A DNA stretch of 64,000 bases from positions 2,289,377-2,353,376 of the forward strand of contig JAJEKV010000082.1 of NCBI GenBank assembly GCA_021234155.1, read 5' to 3'. Each line of letters begins with the position of its first letter. Position 1 is the first letter of the stretch. A model generated the notes under the pieces. That model had not been told where the DNA came from. It saw nothing but the letters and a program-made list of their open reading frames with translations, and ran no database searches. Below, piece by piece: positions 8,105 through 22,397 of the stretch. Origin of the DNA: Isoetes taiwanensis (taxonomy: Eukaryota; Streptophyta; Lycopodiopsida; Isoetales; Isoetaceae). The position numbers were made by a program, and so were the translations under genes.

Positions 8105-10816
8105 AGGTACGTTTAGTATTTTAAGTTTGCTTTGGTTTTGTATCTTTGTTCTTTATTGTCACATGATGTAGTGTCTTTTTCCTGCAAATCCCATTGGAAT
8201 TGGAAACATTCTATTCTCTAACTGTTATTGGCAGATGTTTGTAGTCTGACATAGAAAACTGCCAGCAAGTTCACAGCCACTTATAGACCAGAATTGGGCA
8301 TAAGGACTTAAGTCATCGAAACCATTAGATTTCATGGCAGGACCCTTATACTTTAGATGTCATTCAATCCATTATTTCCTGTACCATTTAAATAGCGGCC
8401 TCCCATAAATAAAGACCTCGGTTTATGTGCCAGCATAATTCTCTTCTTATTCTACGTTTCCTGAGATGGCCAGACCAAAGGTGTTAGTTTGAAGGCGCTT
8501 CAGATTCCGGCGCCATCCATCTCCTTCGTCTTCTTCTTCAGACTCGGACATGTCGGAGGGGAGTGTAAACTCTTCATGCACTGTTGGATAGGCATATTCA
8601 CCCCTTATTCCTTAATCTACACCGTACGTAAAGTTCCTCATTTGTGGGGTATGCAAGTACAAAATTTGCTATACTGTATAACAAGATTCGCAAAATACTA
8701 TAAGATTTCAAGTGGAATACTATATGGTGTTGATTTCGTACGTGCAAAATACAACTATGAGGGCTCTCGCTGCCCTACGTCACCCCCCGTGTGAATATGC
8801 ACCCAAACCAAAAGGGGTTTAAGGGGGATTTTAATTTAAATGTGTTGGACCCAATGGTTGTGTTAATTAATGTCAATGGTAGTTATGTGTTGGTTATTAA
8901 TGTCAATGGTTGTTATGTGTTGGTTGTTATGTGTTGGGGGATTTAATTTTTATATGTTGGATGTTAATGGTTTGTGTTGAAAAAAAATTTTTTTGGCCCC
9001 TTCGGGGCCTTAGGGACGTCACCCCTCCCCCTCCCCCTCCCCCTCCCGGTGTGACAAAAATTTTAGAATTCAAACCAGAAAAAAAACTAGAATTCATTTG
9101 AGGCATTCATCACCTGTAGCTGTTGAATTTCATCACAATAAAACAAATAGAACATAAGTAAAAGTTACCATAAAGATAGAGCAGATTGATCCCATTATTC
9201 TGAAAGTCATAAAGTTTGCAACACCCATACATAAACATTTTTCAACTGGAATTTAACAGTAGCCTTTGGCCTCCATGGATTCTTGTGGTGAGAAACCAAA
9301 GTGGGAAACTTTTCTGCTTGTTAGCACAAGGATCTAGAAGCCTTGGAATTTGCTTAATAACTGCCTCAAAATCTAAACATGCATGGTAATTTTTTGCAAG
9401 CTTCATTCGGAATGAGCCATAAAACAATATCCAATAGCGCAATCCTGTATTAATCAGCTGGTAGGATGTGAAAGCCTACCAAACCCGGCCGAAAAATTGT
9501 TGTTTTAGATAGATAACTTAACCAAACATATCCATATCATACACTATCAACAAGATCTCGGAGAGAGCTTTCCAACGCAATAAAAATCATCTCAAACAGA
9601 GCTCTGGATCAAAAGTTATGATAAGAAATGTCTTGCCAGCGGGGAAACTGCACTACATGCGCTCTTCAAGCCCTTCATGCACCACACACACAAAAAGAGG
9701 GCTTTTGTTGTGAGCCATTGGTTGTTGACCATTGAAAGAAAAGGCTAAAATCAATGGCCCTTCATGTGCCCATTATGCACCACACGCACAAAAAAAGGGC
9801 TTTTGTTGTGAGCCATTGGTTGTTGACCATTGAAAAAAAAAGGCTAAAATCAATGGCTCAGAAATGGTGCACTATAGATGTACGCATTAGTACATCCATT
9901 TGAATACATCACAAAATCATAGGAAAACCTTAGTGAAAAGCGTACAAAAACACAAAGAAAACCCCCTGTTATTATGCTACATCTTTCATAGAAAGACTCA
10001 TAACTCAATCACAGCACAAGCTTTGGTGCAGTACTTAGACATGGGCATTCGAGTGGAGCCCGAGCTTTTTAACTGGGCTATGAACGCCCCAGTTCGGCAG
10101 AAGGTCCATGTCGAGTTTACTTTCGTCGGGATTTTTGGACATTGGGTTCTTATGGAAATAAAAACCCCTGAAACAAGCTGTATTGCATGTTGAAGCCGGC
10201 CTCCTGTTATTTCTTCTTCTTCTATTTCTTCAGTTTTACAGTTTTTTTCTTTTATGTATCTTCTGAATCTCCAGCTTTTCTGGAAGAACTATCAACTAGA
10301 ACCCCCATTTTTGTAAAGAAACAGCATTTCATGCTGATGTACATGCTTTTTGATTAATAGAAAGGGAAAACATTATCCTGTAAATTGATGTTATTTCACT
10401 ATGTCACTAACACAATCTGTAACAGGGACAAGGGTGCTTGATCACACGAGTTTGTGAACTCCACCAAGCAGAAGGGTTGCTGAGAAAACTTTTTTTGTTA
10501 AGTACAGGAATTTTAGTTAGTACTCGGGAGTTGGTTTTCTTTAAGAAGATTATTTCATTCAATAGCACTACATTTTAGTGCATTCATAATTGGTAAAATC
10601 TGATTCTAATGAATACAATTCATTTCTGGTTTATACGATATCTGTTGTATTCAGTTTTCTTGGATCCTGTATGTAATAACAATGTTAAATTTCAGAGTGC
10701 GTATACAAACAAAGAGTTCTGAGACAAAGCATGCAAAGAAAGTCTTCAAATTTCGGAATTTCATTCAATATAGCTGCAGAAACACAGCAATGTCTCACAA
10801 TAGTAGGTTAAATGAT
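8105..10816. other. Interior of the Harbinger region without recognisable genes
   Basis: No convincing gene. Seen: TGTTATGTGTTGG-type short repeats at 8840-8970; (CTCCCC)n at about 9018-9045; CTACGTCACCCC/GACGTCACCCC-like boundaries at about 8776 and 9014 around the TGTTGG block; a tandem 90-bp duplication at 9677-9857; and a GGATCAAAAGTTATG motif near 9605 shared with the 2553-3101 MITE. Probably intergenic space of the Harbinger element enlarged by secondary insertions. Confidence 0.5.
9677..9857. repeat. Two-copy tandem duplication, unit about 90 bp
   Basis: The block GGGCTTTTGTTGTGAGCCAT through GGCTAAAATCAATGGC occurs twice, the copies differing at a few bases and in the length of an A run. 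It includes TGGTTGTTGACCATTGAA. Non-coding. Confidence 0.85.
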
Positions 10817-12143
10817 TCATTTTTCCAGATTCTGGAGGAGGATGTGCCTGATCTGATCTCCCTCCTTTTTCAACTTCATGTTCATGTCTTGAGTCTCATA
10901 ATACTCAACCTGTGGACATTCTGGAGTCATTGGTAGCAATTCCATTCCATGTCTTTCAAAAATACAAAAGTTCCATAATACAGCACATGCATGCACGATT
11001 TTGCTAGCTTGTGATGCTTGAACAGTCTGAGACTCTTTAATATTTTCCATTTCTCCTTGACAATGCCATTCTCAATTACAACTCTACCTCTGCAGATCCT
11101 CTTGTTGAATCGATTCTTCCTGCTATCAGGATCAGGAAAAACCTTTAATAAGAATGGCCTGCTAGGATATGCAGAATCTCCAAGTAATTGAGGAGGTATG
11201 TTTACAACTATGTCTTCCTCAGTAGGCATTCCTTTCTTGATATTCTTCCCTTGTAATCTAACAATCAGTTCCTATAATATAGATTTAGAAGCTAACCTGT
11301 TATAAATGTTGCTTTTCCTGAAATGTCCAGAATCATGTACAGATCCTACTCTAATACAACACACATTAACAAACAATTTACTATGAGTTACACAGCCTTG
11401 AAACAGAATAGAGTGTCTTTTATTTTTGCTGTAATAGTCATTTGCATGATCCTTTTTCTTAGGTTTTCTGTACAAATATATGTGGCTGCCATCGACTGCA
11501 GCAAACACATTTGGAAGACCAGTTGCCTCCTTAAATTCTGCTATAATATCGAGTAATCTCTGCCCTGATGGAATGGCTACAAATCTCTTATACAACATGT
11601 TCTTGGACGCCAAAGCTAGTGTGATCTTCCTCACATACTTCTGAACTGTGGACTGCTCCTTCCGACATGTAGAGGAGATTTCCCATGAGCAAGGAAATAA
11701 ACAACCAGAGCTACAGCCCTTCTTGTCTCTATGGGAGCCCTCACTTTGTTGCCTGGTTTTACAAAATATGGGGCCAGAAGACCTACCAGCTTTTCGAATG
11801 AGGATCTTGACATCCTGTAACATTGTCTCCACATATCATCTTCATAAGAGGGCAAGCAATTCCAGGCATGGTTGTCAATGCTATCCCACTGTGTGGTTTG
11901 TCTCGGTGCAACCCAAAATCTTCTTGGAGGCCTCTTTAGTCTGGTTGTCCCCAACAGAATCAAGGTAAATTGACAGCAAGTCATGAGTCGACTGCTTTCT
12001 ATGGATTTGGTCTCCACAGCTAAGTCGAAGAGCTCAGAATCGTGATCTGAAGATATGAGGTGTAGGCAAAACTGCTGCAATGCAATGCCGAGCATAATAG
12101 TGCGCAAGACCATGGCAATCATCCCCAAAATCACTGGATCCAT
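10817..12143 (-). pseudogene. PIF/Harbinger DDE transposase (HARBI1-like), frameshifted
   Basis: Read on the minus strand. The N-terminus has RRFWVAPRQ, then CYRMSRSSFEKLVGLLAPYF and RRAVALVVYFLAHG (helical Harbinger N-domain). The catalytic core has AAVDGSHIYL (first Asp), VGSVHDSGHF (second Asp) and LLGDSAYP, then RVVIENGI (Glu). It finishes with ACAVLWNFCIFERHG. All three DDE residues are present. The protein is spread over at least three frames, with breaks near 11,800, 11,250 and 11,045, so it is dead unless some breaks are introns. No 3-bp-TSD termini could be fixed. Confidence 0.85.
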
Positions 12144-12159
12144 ATTAAAATCTTCTTAA

Positions 12160-12264
12160 GGTCGGACTGTAGTAGAGATTTGGGAAAAAATGAAAGAAAG
12201 AAAACCAACTGAGGTCGGACTGTAGCAGAGATTAGGGAAAAATGAAAGAAACGAAGCCAATTGA
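12160..12264. repeat. Two-copy tandem repeat, unit about 53 bp
   Basis: AGGTCGGACTGTAG is followed by an A-rich GAAAGAAA stretch and CCAA-TTGA/CTGA; two adjacent copies differ at a handful of positions. It lies just upstream of the Harbinger transposase start and could be subterminal sequence of that element. Confidence 0.7.
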
Positions 12265-12380
12265 TCATGATTCAAAGATTGCTTCGCGCCCACACATTGA
12301 ATTCCAATAGGTCGGTAGATTTTGGCGCCTTCTCTTTCCGGTTACTCAGCAAAACGGCCGCTGTTAAGGCCCAAGAGACG

Positions 12381-12406
12381 AGCTCCTCTCGAGCTCGAGA
12401 GGAGCT
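12381..12406. other. 26-bp perfect palindrome
   Basis: AGCTCCTCTCGAG joined directly to its exact reverse complement, no spacer. Located between the Harbinger remnant and LINE copy 3. No function can be assigned. Confidence 0.9.
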
Positions 12407-12479
12407 ATATCACATTACAAAAATATCTCTACGCCATTATATGGCGAGAGATAAAAAATCAGCGAGCATGTGGGAAACC

Positions 12480-14790
<2,311 letters not shown>

Positions 14791-14796
14791 AGGGAT

Positions 14797-14905
14797 TGTA
14801 ACGTTCCTAACCGACATGCCCTTAGCCAACTGGGCAAAACCGTCTAAACATTTATGAGTAGTCATTTCTACCCATTTATGTCAGTGTCTCGGGAACGCGA
14901 CACCT
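14797..14905 (-). mobile_element. TRIM LTR fragment
   Basis: About 110 bp closely similar to the LTR of the complete TRIM at 49104-49550 (TGTAACGTTCCTAACC, CCAACTGGGCAAAACCGTCT, then the ATTTATG...TCTCGGGAACGC block). The expected GTTACA end is missing, so this is a broken solo LTR. Confidence 0.75.
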
Positions 14906-16703
14906 CCAGCAACAACAACGGATTACTGGTTAATCCTCCTTCGTGCAGTCTGACAAGTTTGTTTATTTTTTTTTGACGTTATAGCTTTCCCTTCACCTCC
15001 CAATGGACAGTATATGCTTGCTTGCGTGTTCTTTCTATAACATAGAGGTTAGCTCATCTCTTTGATTGGTCACACATATCTGCCCCTTACGTGAATATGC
15101 TAGAAGAAAATCCACGTGTTTTATACATTTCTTTAATGTAGAGGACAAAAGCACAATGTAGAGGAGGATAACATACATTCTAATTGGTGTAGCATCTCCT
15201 TGTTGTGGATGATCTATGTGTTTAGTTCCCCAGGCATGTATGTCCAAGCATTTATCAATTTGACAAATGTATCTGGTATGTGAAATGATGGGATTTCATC
15301 TTATTGAAATTATGGAGAAGTTGGGTTCACTCCATGAGTTTTATTTTGAAGGTTCCTCAAAGAAGCACTGACTCTAGAGAGAGAAAAATGCATGGCAATA
15401 ACAAACCCCATACCTTATAGGTTTGATCTGTTCTTTTCAGATTCTAGAGCGTTTCAGATCCTCCATGGCAATAAAGCAATGTAGATATGTCTTCCATTCT
15501 GTTAAACCATTATTGATTCCCAAAATAGAGCCTGGAATAAAGCCTCATGTCCTCCACGAAATCGAAATGGAAGCGTCCAACAAAAACCTTCTTACAAGTT
15601 TCTATTTTTTGATACTTGTTACAAGCATTTGCTAGACAGTTATTCTAGAGATTTTAGGGCGGATCTGGCTTGTCAAAATGCGGAATTGGTGAAGGATTCG
15701 CTAGATCCTATTTGGCTGACTCAAATTTAACACATTTGCTAGACAGTAAATGCATCTAGTGCGCATCACAAATTTAAACATCCTAATATATAACCTACCT
15801 TCTAGAATGAAAAGTTTGCTCCTTTCCATTGTCAAAGTTTGCAAAGGTATCTGGGTTGACAATATTGGCGCCATTTTGATGAAACACACTCAGATATTTT
15901 TGCAACAATGCCAGTAGTATCCTGCATCAATGGCATTGTAATTGGCAAAAAGAGGTAGTCAGCATTCTGTTATAGGAAAAGAGCCGATTAGGGTTTTCTA
16001 TGCAAAATCTGGATGTTATTTGGACGACGAAGAATTTCTCTCAGCTCTGTTCTGAAGTTCAAGTGCGATTTCCCATTATTATGCTAAAGATGCATTCCAT
16101 TATAGCCAAAAATTGCACATGCATTTTCTAGCACAAGCTGTCTGAGAATTTAACCTTTTCTTGAAATGTCAAGCAACCACAATGCTGGAATAAACAAAAA
16201 TTGTGTGCCAAACGTTGTAATCCTGGGATATGAGGCTAACAACTTCTCCAAGCAGTTGTTCCACATCTTTTTGCATAATCCTATGTGTTTTGCTTCTTCA
16301 AATGGATAGATCTGAATTTGCATCGTTATGTATTTGAGCTTCATCAAACATCAGATTTTTTCCAAAAGGGATTTAACTTTGGGTGCCATACAATATGTTT
16401 AAGTGACTCAGCGGGGGGGTTTCGACATTTCCACATTTATATGTATGAATGTGGGGTTGGGTTGGGAGGGGGGGCAATACTTGGGGTAGATTTTGTATGG
16501 AAGGGATCAATTTTGCCTTTCACAAAATTGTATATGGGAGTATTTTTGAGCACCCTCTGCATGCACATGGCATACCCTCTTTGTATAGGTGCATCTCATG
16601 ATGATAGATCAAAAAATGCATGGCAGCGTTCTGTTTTCGTATAAATTGAGTATGTGCAGATCTGGTGCATATTTTATAAGTTTGTGGTCTGTATGGAGCA
16701 GCA
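14906..16703. other. No gene recognised
   Basis: AT-rich sequence with only short random open frames. Nothing resembling a conserved domain, tRNA or terminal repeat was found on either strand. Confidence 0.5.
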
Positions 16704-16954
16704 GGGCAAAAGTATGCTGGTGGGTATCAAAAAAACGCGGCCCCAGCACTTAGATCAGCACCCTGGATGTACTATTCTATCATAGTATTCCACTTGTCAT
16801 TCATTGGAGCTGTTACATATTTCTATTGATTACCTAATTACCATGTGCTAGTACCTGTAACACCCTAAACAAGCTGCCATATGGGGTGCTATATGAGTGC
16901 TGTCAGCATGCGTCCGGACGCATGCTTTTGATACCCACCAGCATACTTTTGCCC
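16704..16954. mobile_element. MITE with 29-bp perfect TIRs
   Basis: The left end starts GGGCAAAAGTATGCTGGTGG; the right end is its exact inverse over 29 bp. AGCA flanks both sides (16700-16703 and 16955-16958), consistent with a 4-bp TSD. The TIR aligns with the MITE at 1361 (GGGTGAAAGCATGCT...), indicating one superfamily. The interior has a 20-bp perfect palindrome, GCATGCGTCCGGACGCATGC (16906-16925). Non-coding. Confidence 0.75.
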
Positions 16955-17275
16955 AGCATACATATGGCATGACATTCCACTATGGAATTCCTAATGCTTG
17001 GATTCAGAAACAACAGCGACTAATAATGCCATGGTTCTCTTTTTATATAGAAGAGAACCATCATTCTAGGGAAAGGGACGTCTGTTTTGGCGTCACGCCA
17101 TTTTGAGCGTCAGATCTATCTATAGCCTGAGCCTTCTATGGCGCAGGCTTTCTTTGGCTCTGTCTACTATATATCCATATTGCATGCTAGCATTCCTCAT
17201 CGGCGTTTCCTCTGAGCTGAATTCTGTTGGTTCTAGAGTTTCTTTTCTACTTATCCCTAGTTTGTTCTTAGCTTT

Positions 17276-19830
17276 TGTTGACCGGGTTTTTGGCACCCGG
17301 TCAACATGGTAAATCCATGTAATCTTGTATGCTTAAAGGTGAAGGGGGGTCAATTATAAAGTCCAAATGTTGTAAAGGTCTAAGGCACCAAAAAATTAAA
17401 GGGCCTAGATCTAGTTGTTTAAATTTAAGGGCTTCTAAGATTTTTAGTGGTTGAAGAGGGGTACATTATCTAAGGCTAGGATGAAGAGGCAGAAATGAAG
17501 GGTAAAGATGAAGAGGCAAAAAATGATGGTGGAGATGAAGTGGTTGAGATGGATGGATGAGATTAAGGGGCAAGAATTATAAAGGAAAAATGAGGAGCAC
17601 GAGCTCCTCCTCTCCCCCTGATCCACGATTCTTGAGAGGGTTCAGAGACCTCTCTTGATCATGGATTCAGAGGCCCTCCATGTTTCACAGGCATGGAGGG
17701 CTATTTACATTGTATTTCCTTCTTTTGTTCTTATAGATTGAAGATTATTTTGGGCCCAAGATTTTTCTCTATTTCTTGCCTCTGTCCAATCCATTCTAAT
17801 CCATTCTGTTTTGCATTGTAGCAGCCCTCTCATTCTTTATCTTGCAGCATCAAAATTTGATCTTGATTTCTGCCTTTGAGGCCACCTGTTGGGGATTGTG
17901 GGAAAAATCCGCCAACAGAATGGAGGTCCTACCGAGATTGTGTTTTTCCCCAGGATCAATTTTGGTGCTGCTCTCTTCTATATGTTCACTGCTTGCTGCT
18001 TGAAGATGCTGCAGAAAGAAATACTTCTTGAATATTTTCAGGAGAGCCAGCAAAAAGCCAGCCCTCCACGAATTTCAAAAGCGTTTTCTTGCTTCCTGCA
18101 ATCCATTCTTTTATCTGTTCCTTGCTATCTGCCAAACCCTGTTGTGACAAGAGCTTGCATTCAAAGTTTGTAGAAGAAAGAAAGAAAATAAATATGTGAA
18201 GAGAAAGATCTGCCAAGCCACTGTGCTAACGTCATCTGTGAGAAGAGAAGAGTAAGTTTCTGCCATTTCCTCAGCTCCCATCTGCCATTAACCGCACAGA
18301 CCTGCAAGAACTGAAAGAAAAATGGGAGATTTGAAGTCTTATTGACATATCCTCTGCGCCATATCTGCTCCCAAATCTTGCTTCCACCATAGCTACCTGT
18401 TTGCTGCGCCAATCTGCAGAAGAAAAGAAAGAGGTTGAAGCAAAAGATGGGAAGGGAAGAGAGGAGAGGAGACGTTGCCATTTCCTTCGCCATAGCTGCC
18501 GCTGCCCATCCCATTGCTGCTCCTTGCGTCTGCTTTGTGCCTTGCTGCCGGATTTGCAAAAGAAAGAAAGGTAAGATATCAAGAAGCAAAGCATCCTTCA
18601 TTCTCCATGTCTCCTCCGCCAAATCCATCCTCCGTTGCCCGCCATATCCCTGCTCTTCTGTGGCTGATAACAGCCGCCGTTATAAGCCATCCTTCCTTTC
18701 TTTTCTTCTCCTTGCCACGTTCATCTTTTGGCCTTATCTTATTTTTGGATCTTTCTTCCCTTTTATTCACCACTTATCACGTTGCTCCTTGCTATTATTT
18801 TGGTTTATTTGCTTTAATGTGCACCTTGTCCTTTATTAATATCTTGACCCATTTATTCCCTTGAGCCAACACGTTGTTTGGGTGCCCTTTGCCTTGCCAA
18901 TTTTTCAAAAAAAAATGCATTTTTTGTTTGGGCGTGCCCCCTTTTCTTACCTTGCGAAAAAACTAGCTTGCTTGACATTTGACTCAACATTTGAATGAGC
19001 CCTCTCCAAGGTCCATATTTTACACCATATGAATTTTTATGCCCTACCAAGGAATGGTTACCCACACGTGGACCAGAGCCATAGAAGCCAGTGCATGCGA
19101 TGTGGGTGTGTCCCCTTGGATATTTTTATTAACCTTAATGTTATTGTATTAAATCTTGGGGCCGAGGGGACCGCCCATTTTTTGTTTATGAGATGTTGAC
19201 CGGGTTTTGGCACCGGTCAACATGGTAAATCTATGTAATCTTGTATGCTTAAAGGTGAAGGGGGGTCAATTATAAAGTCCAAATGTTGTAAAGGTCTAAG
19301 GCACCAAAAATTAAAGGGCCTAGATCTAGTTGTTTAAATTTAAGGGCTTCTAAGATTTTTAGTGGTTGAAGAGGGGTACATTATCTAAGGCTAGGATGAA
19401 GATGAAGTAAAATGAAGGGTAAAGATGAAGAGGCAAAAAATGATGGTGGAGATGAAGTGGTTTGAGATGGATGGATGAGATTAAGGGCAAGAATTATAAA
19501 GGAAAAATGAGGAGCACGAGCTCCTCCTCTCCCCGATCCACGATTCTTGAGAGGGTTGAGACCTCTCTTGATCATGGATTGTGAGGCCCTCCATGTTTCA
19601 CAGGCATGGAGGGCTATTTACATTGTATTTCCTTCTTTTGTTCTTATAGATTGAAGATTATTTTGGGCCCAAGATTTTTCTCTATTTCTTGCCTCTGTCC
19701 AATCCATTCTAATCCATTCTGTTTTGCATTGTAGCAGCCCTCTCATTCTTTATCTTGCAGCATCAAAATTTGATCTTGATTTCTGCCTTTGAGGCCACCT
19801 GTTGGGGATTGTGGGAAAAATCCGCCAACA
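17276..19830 (+). mobile_element. Complete non-autonomous LTR retrotransposon (LARD-like), TSD GCTTT
   Basis: Two directly repeated LTRs, 17276-17917 (642 bp) and 19194-19830 (637 bp), both start TGTTGACCGGG and end CCGCCAACA. Exact 5-bp duplicates GCTTT lie at 17271-17275 and 19831-19835. A primer-binding site follows the left LTR. The 1.28-kb interior has no gag, protease, RT or integrase and only unrecognised open frames in CT/GA-rich sequence. It must be mobilised in trans if at all. The LTRs differ mostly by small indels, so the insertion is fairly young. Confidence 0.92.
17921..17938 (+). other. Primer-binding site, tRNA-Gln type
   Basis: TGGAGGTCCTACCGAG begins 3 bp after the LTR. Its complement CTCGGTAGGACCTCCA matches my recollection of a plant tRNA-Gln 3' end plus CCA. 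This sets the element strand as plus. Confidence 0.65.
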
Positions 19831-20783
19831 GCTTTCCTAGTTAGCTGTTGTATGGGAACTTTTAGGGTTAGGTTAAAAGGGATCAAATGGGGTATTGCCA
19901 CTTGGCAAGGGGGGGTTTTAGTTGTATATATTTATTATACATGCACAACATACGAGGTTGCCCCCTAGGTGCAACCCTTTATGGCTCTCACGTACTTGTC
20001 ATGGTGACATGTACGTGTGACATGGCAGTATAATATACGTATTGGGATGGTATGTTATACTGGAACGTCACAATCTCCCCACCTTGAATTGATGTTGTCC
20101 TCAGCATCACGCGTCTCCCCACCTTGGAAACCTGCGTACCCTGCAATTACATTTGATCCATATAATTTTTACAACATAATTACCCCAAGGTAATATTTTA
20201 ATTTATCATAACGCATCCTTGTTTAATATCATACTATGATAAGAGGTTCTTTTATCCTCTTACTTTATCGTTTATTATTCACAAAATTTTATGGCTTACA
20301 CCATTAGTATAGTTTCAAAAGAAATTCTCTAATTCAGGTTCCGTATCGTTTCCTTACAACACATTATGCCAAAATATGTGTTGCAAGTCTTCGCAGTGCG
20401 ACCTTCCTGCCGCTAGACTTTATTGGCCTGTAGGTCCAACACTACATCAATATACATTAAATTATTATAAAGTTGGTTGTTAGGGAACCACCTATTAATT
20501 ACATTTACATGAATGCAAGACTAATCTCCCGGCGTAGGAAGATTATGTTTCTTCCATCTTGGTCATGGAGACAGCGCCCTATCATGCCTAGGATGACGTG
20601 AAGGGTGGCGTCCTTCCCGTATTTGGGCATGAAGGATGGCGTCCTTCTCGTGGTAGGCATTGACTAGAGGTGTTTTCCTATAATGCATGCCTGAATGACC
20701 TTATCTCTCAAGGTCGTCTACTTCCGTAGGACGGAAGTAGACTTTTTAATCTACCTTCCACTCACCTATCGAGTCGGTGTCGA

Positions 20784-22275
20784 CTACTTCGGTGACGAGC
20801 CGACCCTTGCATTGCTCCATGAATTGGGGGTACCGCTTCTCCAAATCTGATTGTAGTACCCATGTAGCGTCCTCCACAGTAAGTGCGTCCATTTCACTAG
20901 GTATTGGAGAAATTGGGATCTTCTTGTCTTCTTATAGGCCCTGTCAAGAAGAACCTCTGGGATGATTTCAAGCTGGTCGTCCGTCATTTCCAGTAACTCA
21001 GTTGTCTCCAATACTTCCTCTGGATTAGGAGTGTGCCTCTTCAGGAGACTTACATGGAAGAACCTATGGATTTTGAGATGTGCTTGCAGGTCCAACTTGT
21101 AGGATTGCCTACCTACTCTTTTGGTTATCCTGAATGGTCCAGCCCATCTTGGAGCAAGCTTCTTGCAGTTGCCGATGCGGAGCTTAGCCTGCTTCACCTT
21201 GATCTTCAACCATACATTGTCTCCCACCTGAAATTCCCTTACCGTCCTGTGCTTATCGGCTATGCTTTTCTGCCTACTTCTCGCTGCTAGCAGGTATCCT
21301 CTTACCTCCTCCACTAGCTGCTGCATATCCGATAACATCTGCTGGAAGACTTCCACTTTTGACACTGGGTTGTGCCAAGTATCTGGGGTAAGACACAAAT
21401 ACCCATAATTAATCATGAAAGGAGACATCTGTGATGACTCCTGCTTTGTGCTGTTGTAGGCGAACTCTACTAAGGGGATGAAATCATCCCACTTAGACTA
21501 TTCGTTCCACACATAATTCCTTAGTATATCTTCGATGATCCGGTTGGTTCGCTCCGTCTGACCATCCGTTTGCGGGTGATATGCTGTGCTCATAGAGAGC
21601 TTCGTCTAAATGGTGGTAAACAAATCCTACCAGAATGCACTCATAAATTTAGAGTCTCTATCCGAGATTATTTCCCTCGGCATCCTATGGAGTCTAAAGA
21701 TCTCTTTGGTGAACAATATGGCAGTGTCCAATGCCGTGTCTGTTGTCCTACACGGCACGAAATGTGCCATCTTGGACAACTTATCCACCACCACCATTAG
21801 GGCATCCTTTGCTGTCCTTGGAAGCCCTGTAATGAAATCCATACTTATGACTTCCCCTTTTGCATTCGGCACTGGCAATGGCTCTAGAGCTCCTGGAATT
21901 CGGAATTGCTCCACTTTTATCTGCTGGCATAATTGGCACTCCCGAATGTATCTCGCTACTTGCTTCTTCATGCCGGGCCAAAAGTAGCTGCTTCTGACCT
22001 TGAAATAGGTCTGCATGAACCCTGCATGCCCGGCTATGGGGCTGTTGTGTGTATCGTGGAGTATTAACTTCCGTACTCCGAAGATTCTGGTACACACAAC
22101 TTATTCTTATGATATAGCAGGTTACCTTCCTTCTTATAGTGCTTGAAGGTCTCCCTTTCCTTATCTGTTCTTGCCTCTTTAGAGAGGCTTGTCCACACTT
22201 CTTTAAAATCGCCGTCTGATGGTAACGTCTCTTCAATCCTTTTGCCATAGTCACTTGTGAGGCTCGATATGGCGT
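20784..22275 (-). pseudogene. Chromovirus (Ty3/gypsy) integrase and chromodomain
   Basis: On the minus strand, in order: spacer; an HHCC zinc-binding region (HDTHNSPIAGHAG, ending CQLCQQIK); the integrase core with SMDFITGLP (first Asp), IISDRDSKF (second Asp) and [19 protein letters not shown]-type sequence (VWLKIK, LAPRWAGPFRI); and a chromodomain-like tail (LDRAYKKTRR, LQYLVKWTH). In-frame stops and frameshifts (near 21,500 and 21,610) make it inactive. Protease, RT and most of RNase H are missing. The hAT element at 22276 splits it; a short RNase H end continues at 31892. Known: the chromodomain directs chromovirus integration to specific chromatin. Confidence 0.88.
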
Positions 22276-22397
22276 CAGGGATAGGTTCTATACGTACAAA
22301 ATTAAAATTCCTGACGTATAAAGTCAAAAAATACGTATTTTTTAATAAAATACGTATTTAACATATAAAAACCTCGCCGGCCGGAAAAAAAAATTCA

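Larger units (their letters stand above)
16955..20072 (-). mobile_element. 3' LTR of the minus-strand chromovirus, split by a nested LTR element
   Basis: Reading the minus strand, chromovirus pol ends near 20784. A polypurine tract GGTGGGGAGAT lies just before 20072, followed by an LTR starting TGTGACGTTCC. The LTR continues to 19836, is interrupted by the 17276-19830 element with a duplicated GCTTT, and resumes at 17275. Its far end is unclear because a MITE (16704-16954) overlaps the only TGTAAC candidate at 16856. No 5' LTR is in the window, so the pair and TSD cannot be tested. Confidence 0.6.

Noticed and set aside
9900-10193. 97-codon open frame
   Set aside because: No recognisable domain, no splice context, and it lies in the repeat-filled interior of the Harbinger region.
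16856-16861. TGTAACACCC as the outer end of the chromovirus LTR
   Set aside because: It lies inside a MITE bounded by 29-bp perfect TIRs (16704-16954), so it cannot safely be taken as the LTR border.
17918-19193. Open frames of 100-155 codons inside the LTR element
   Set aside because: They overlap on both strands, have biased Ser/Phe/Arg composition from CT/GA-rich sequence and match no domain I recognise.
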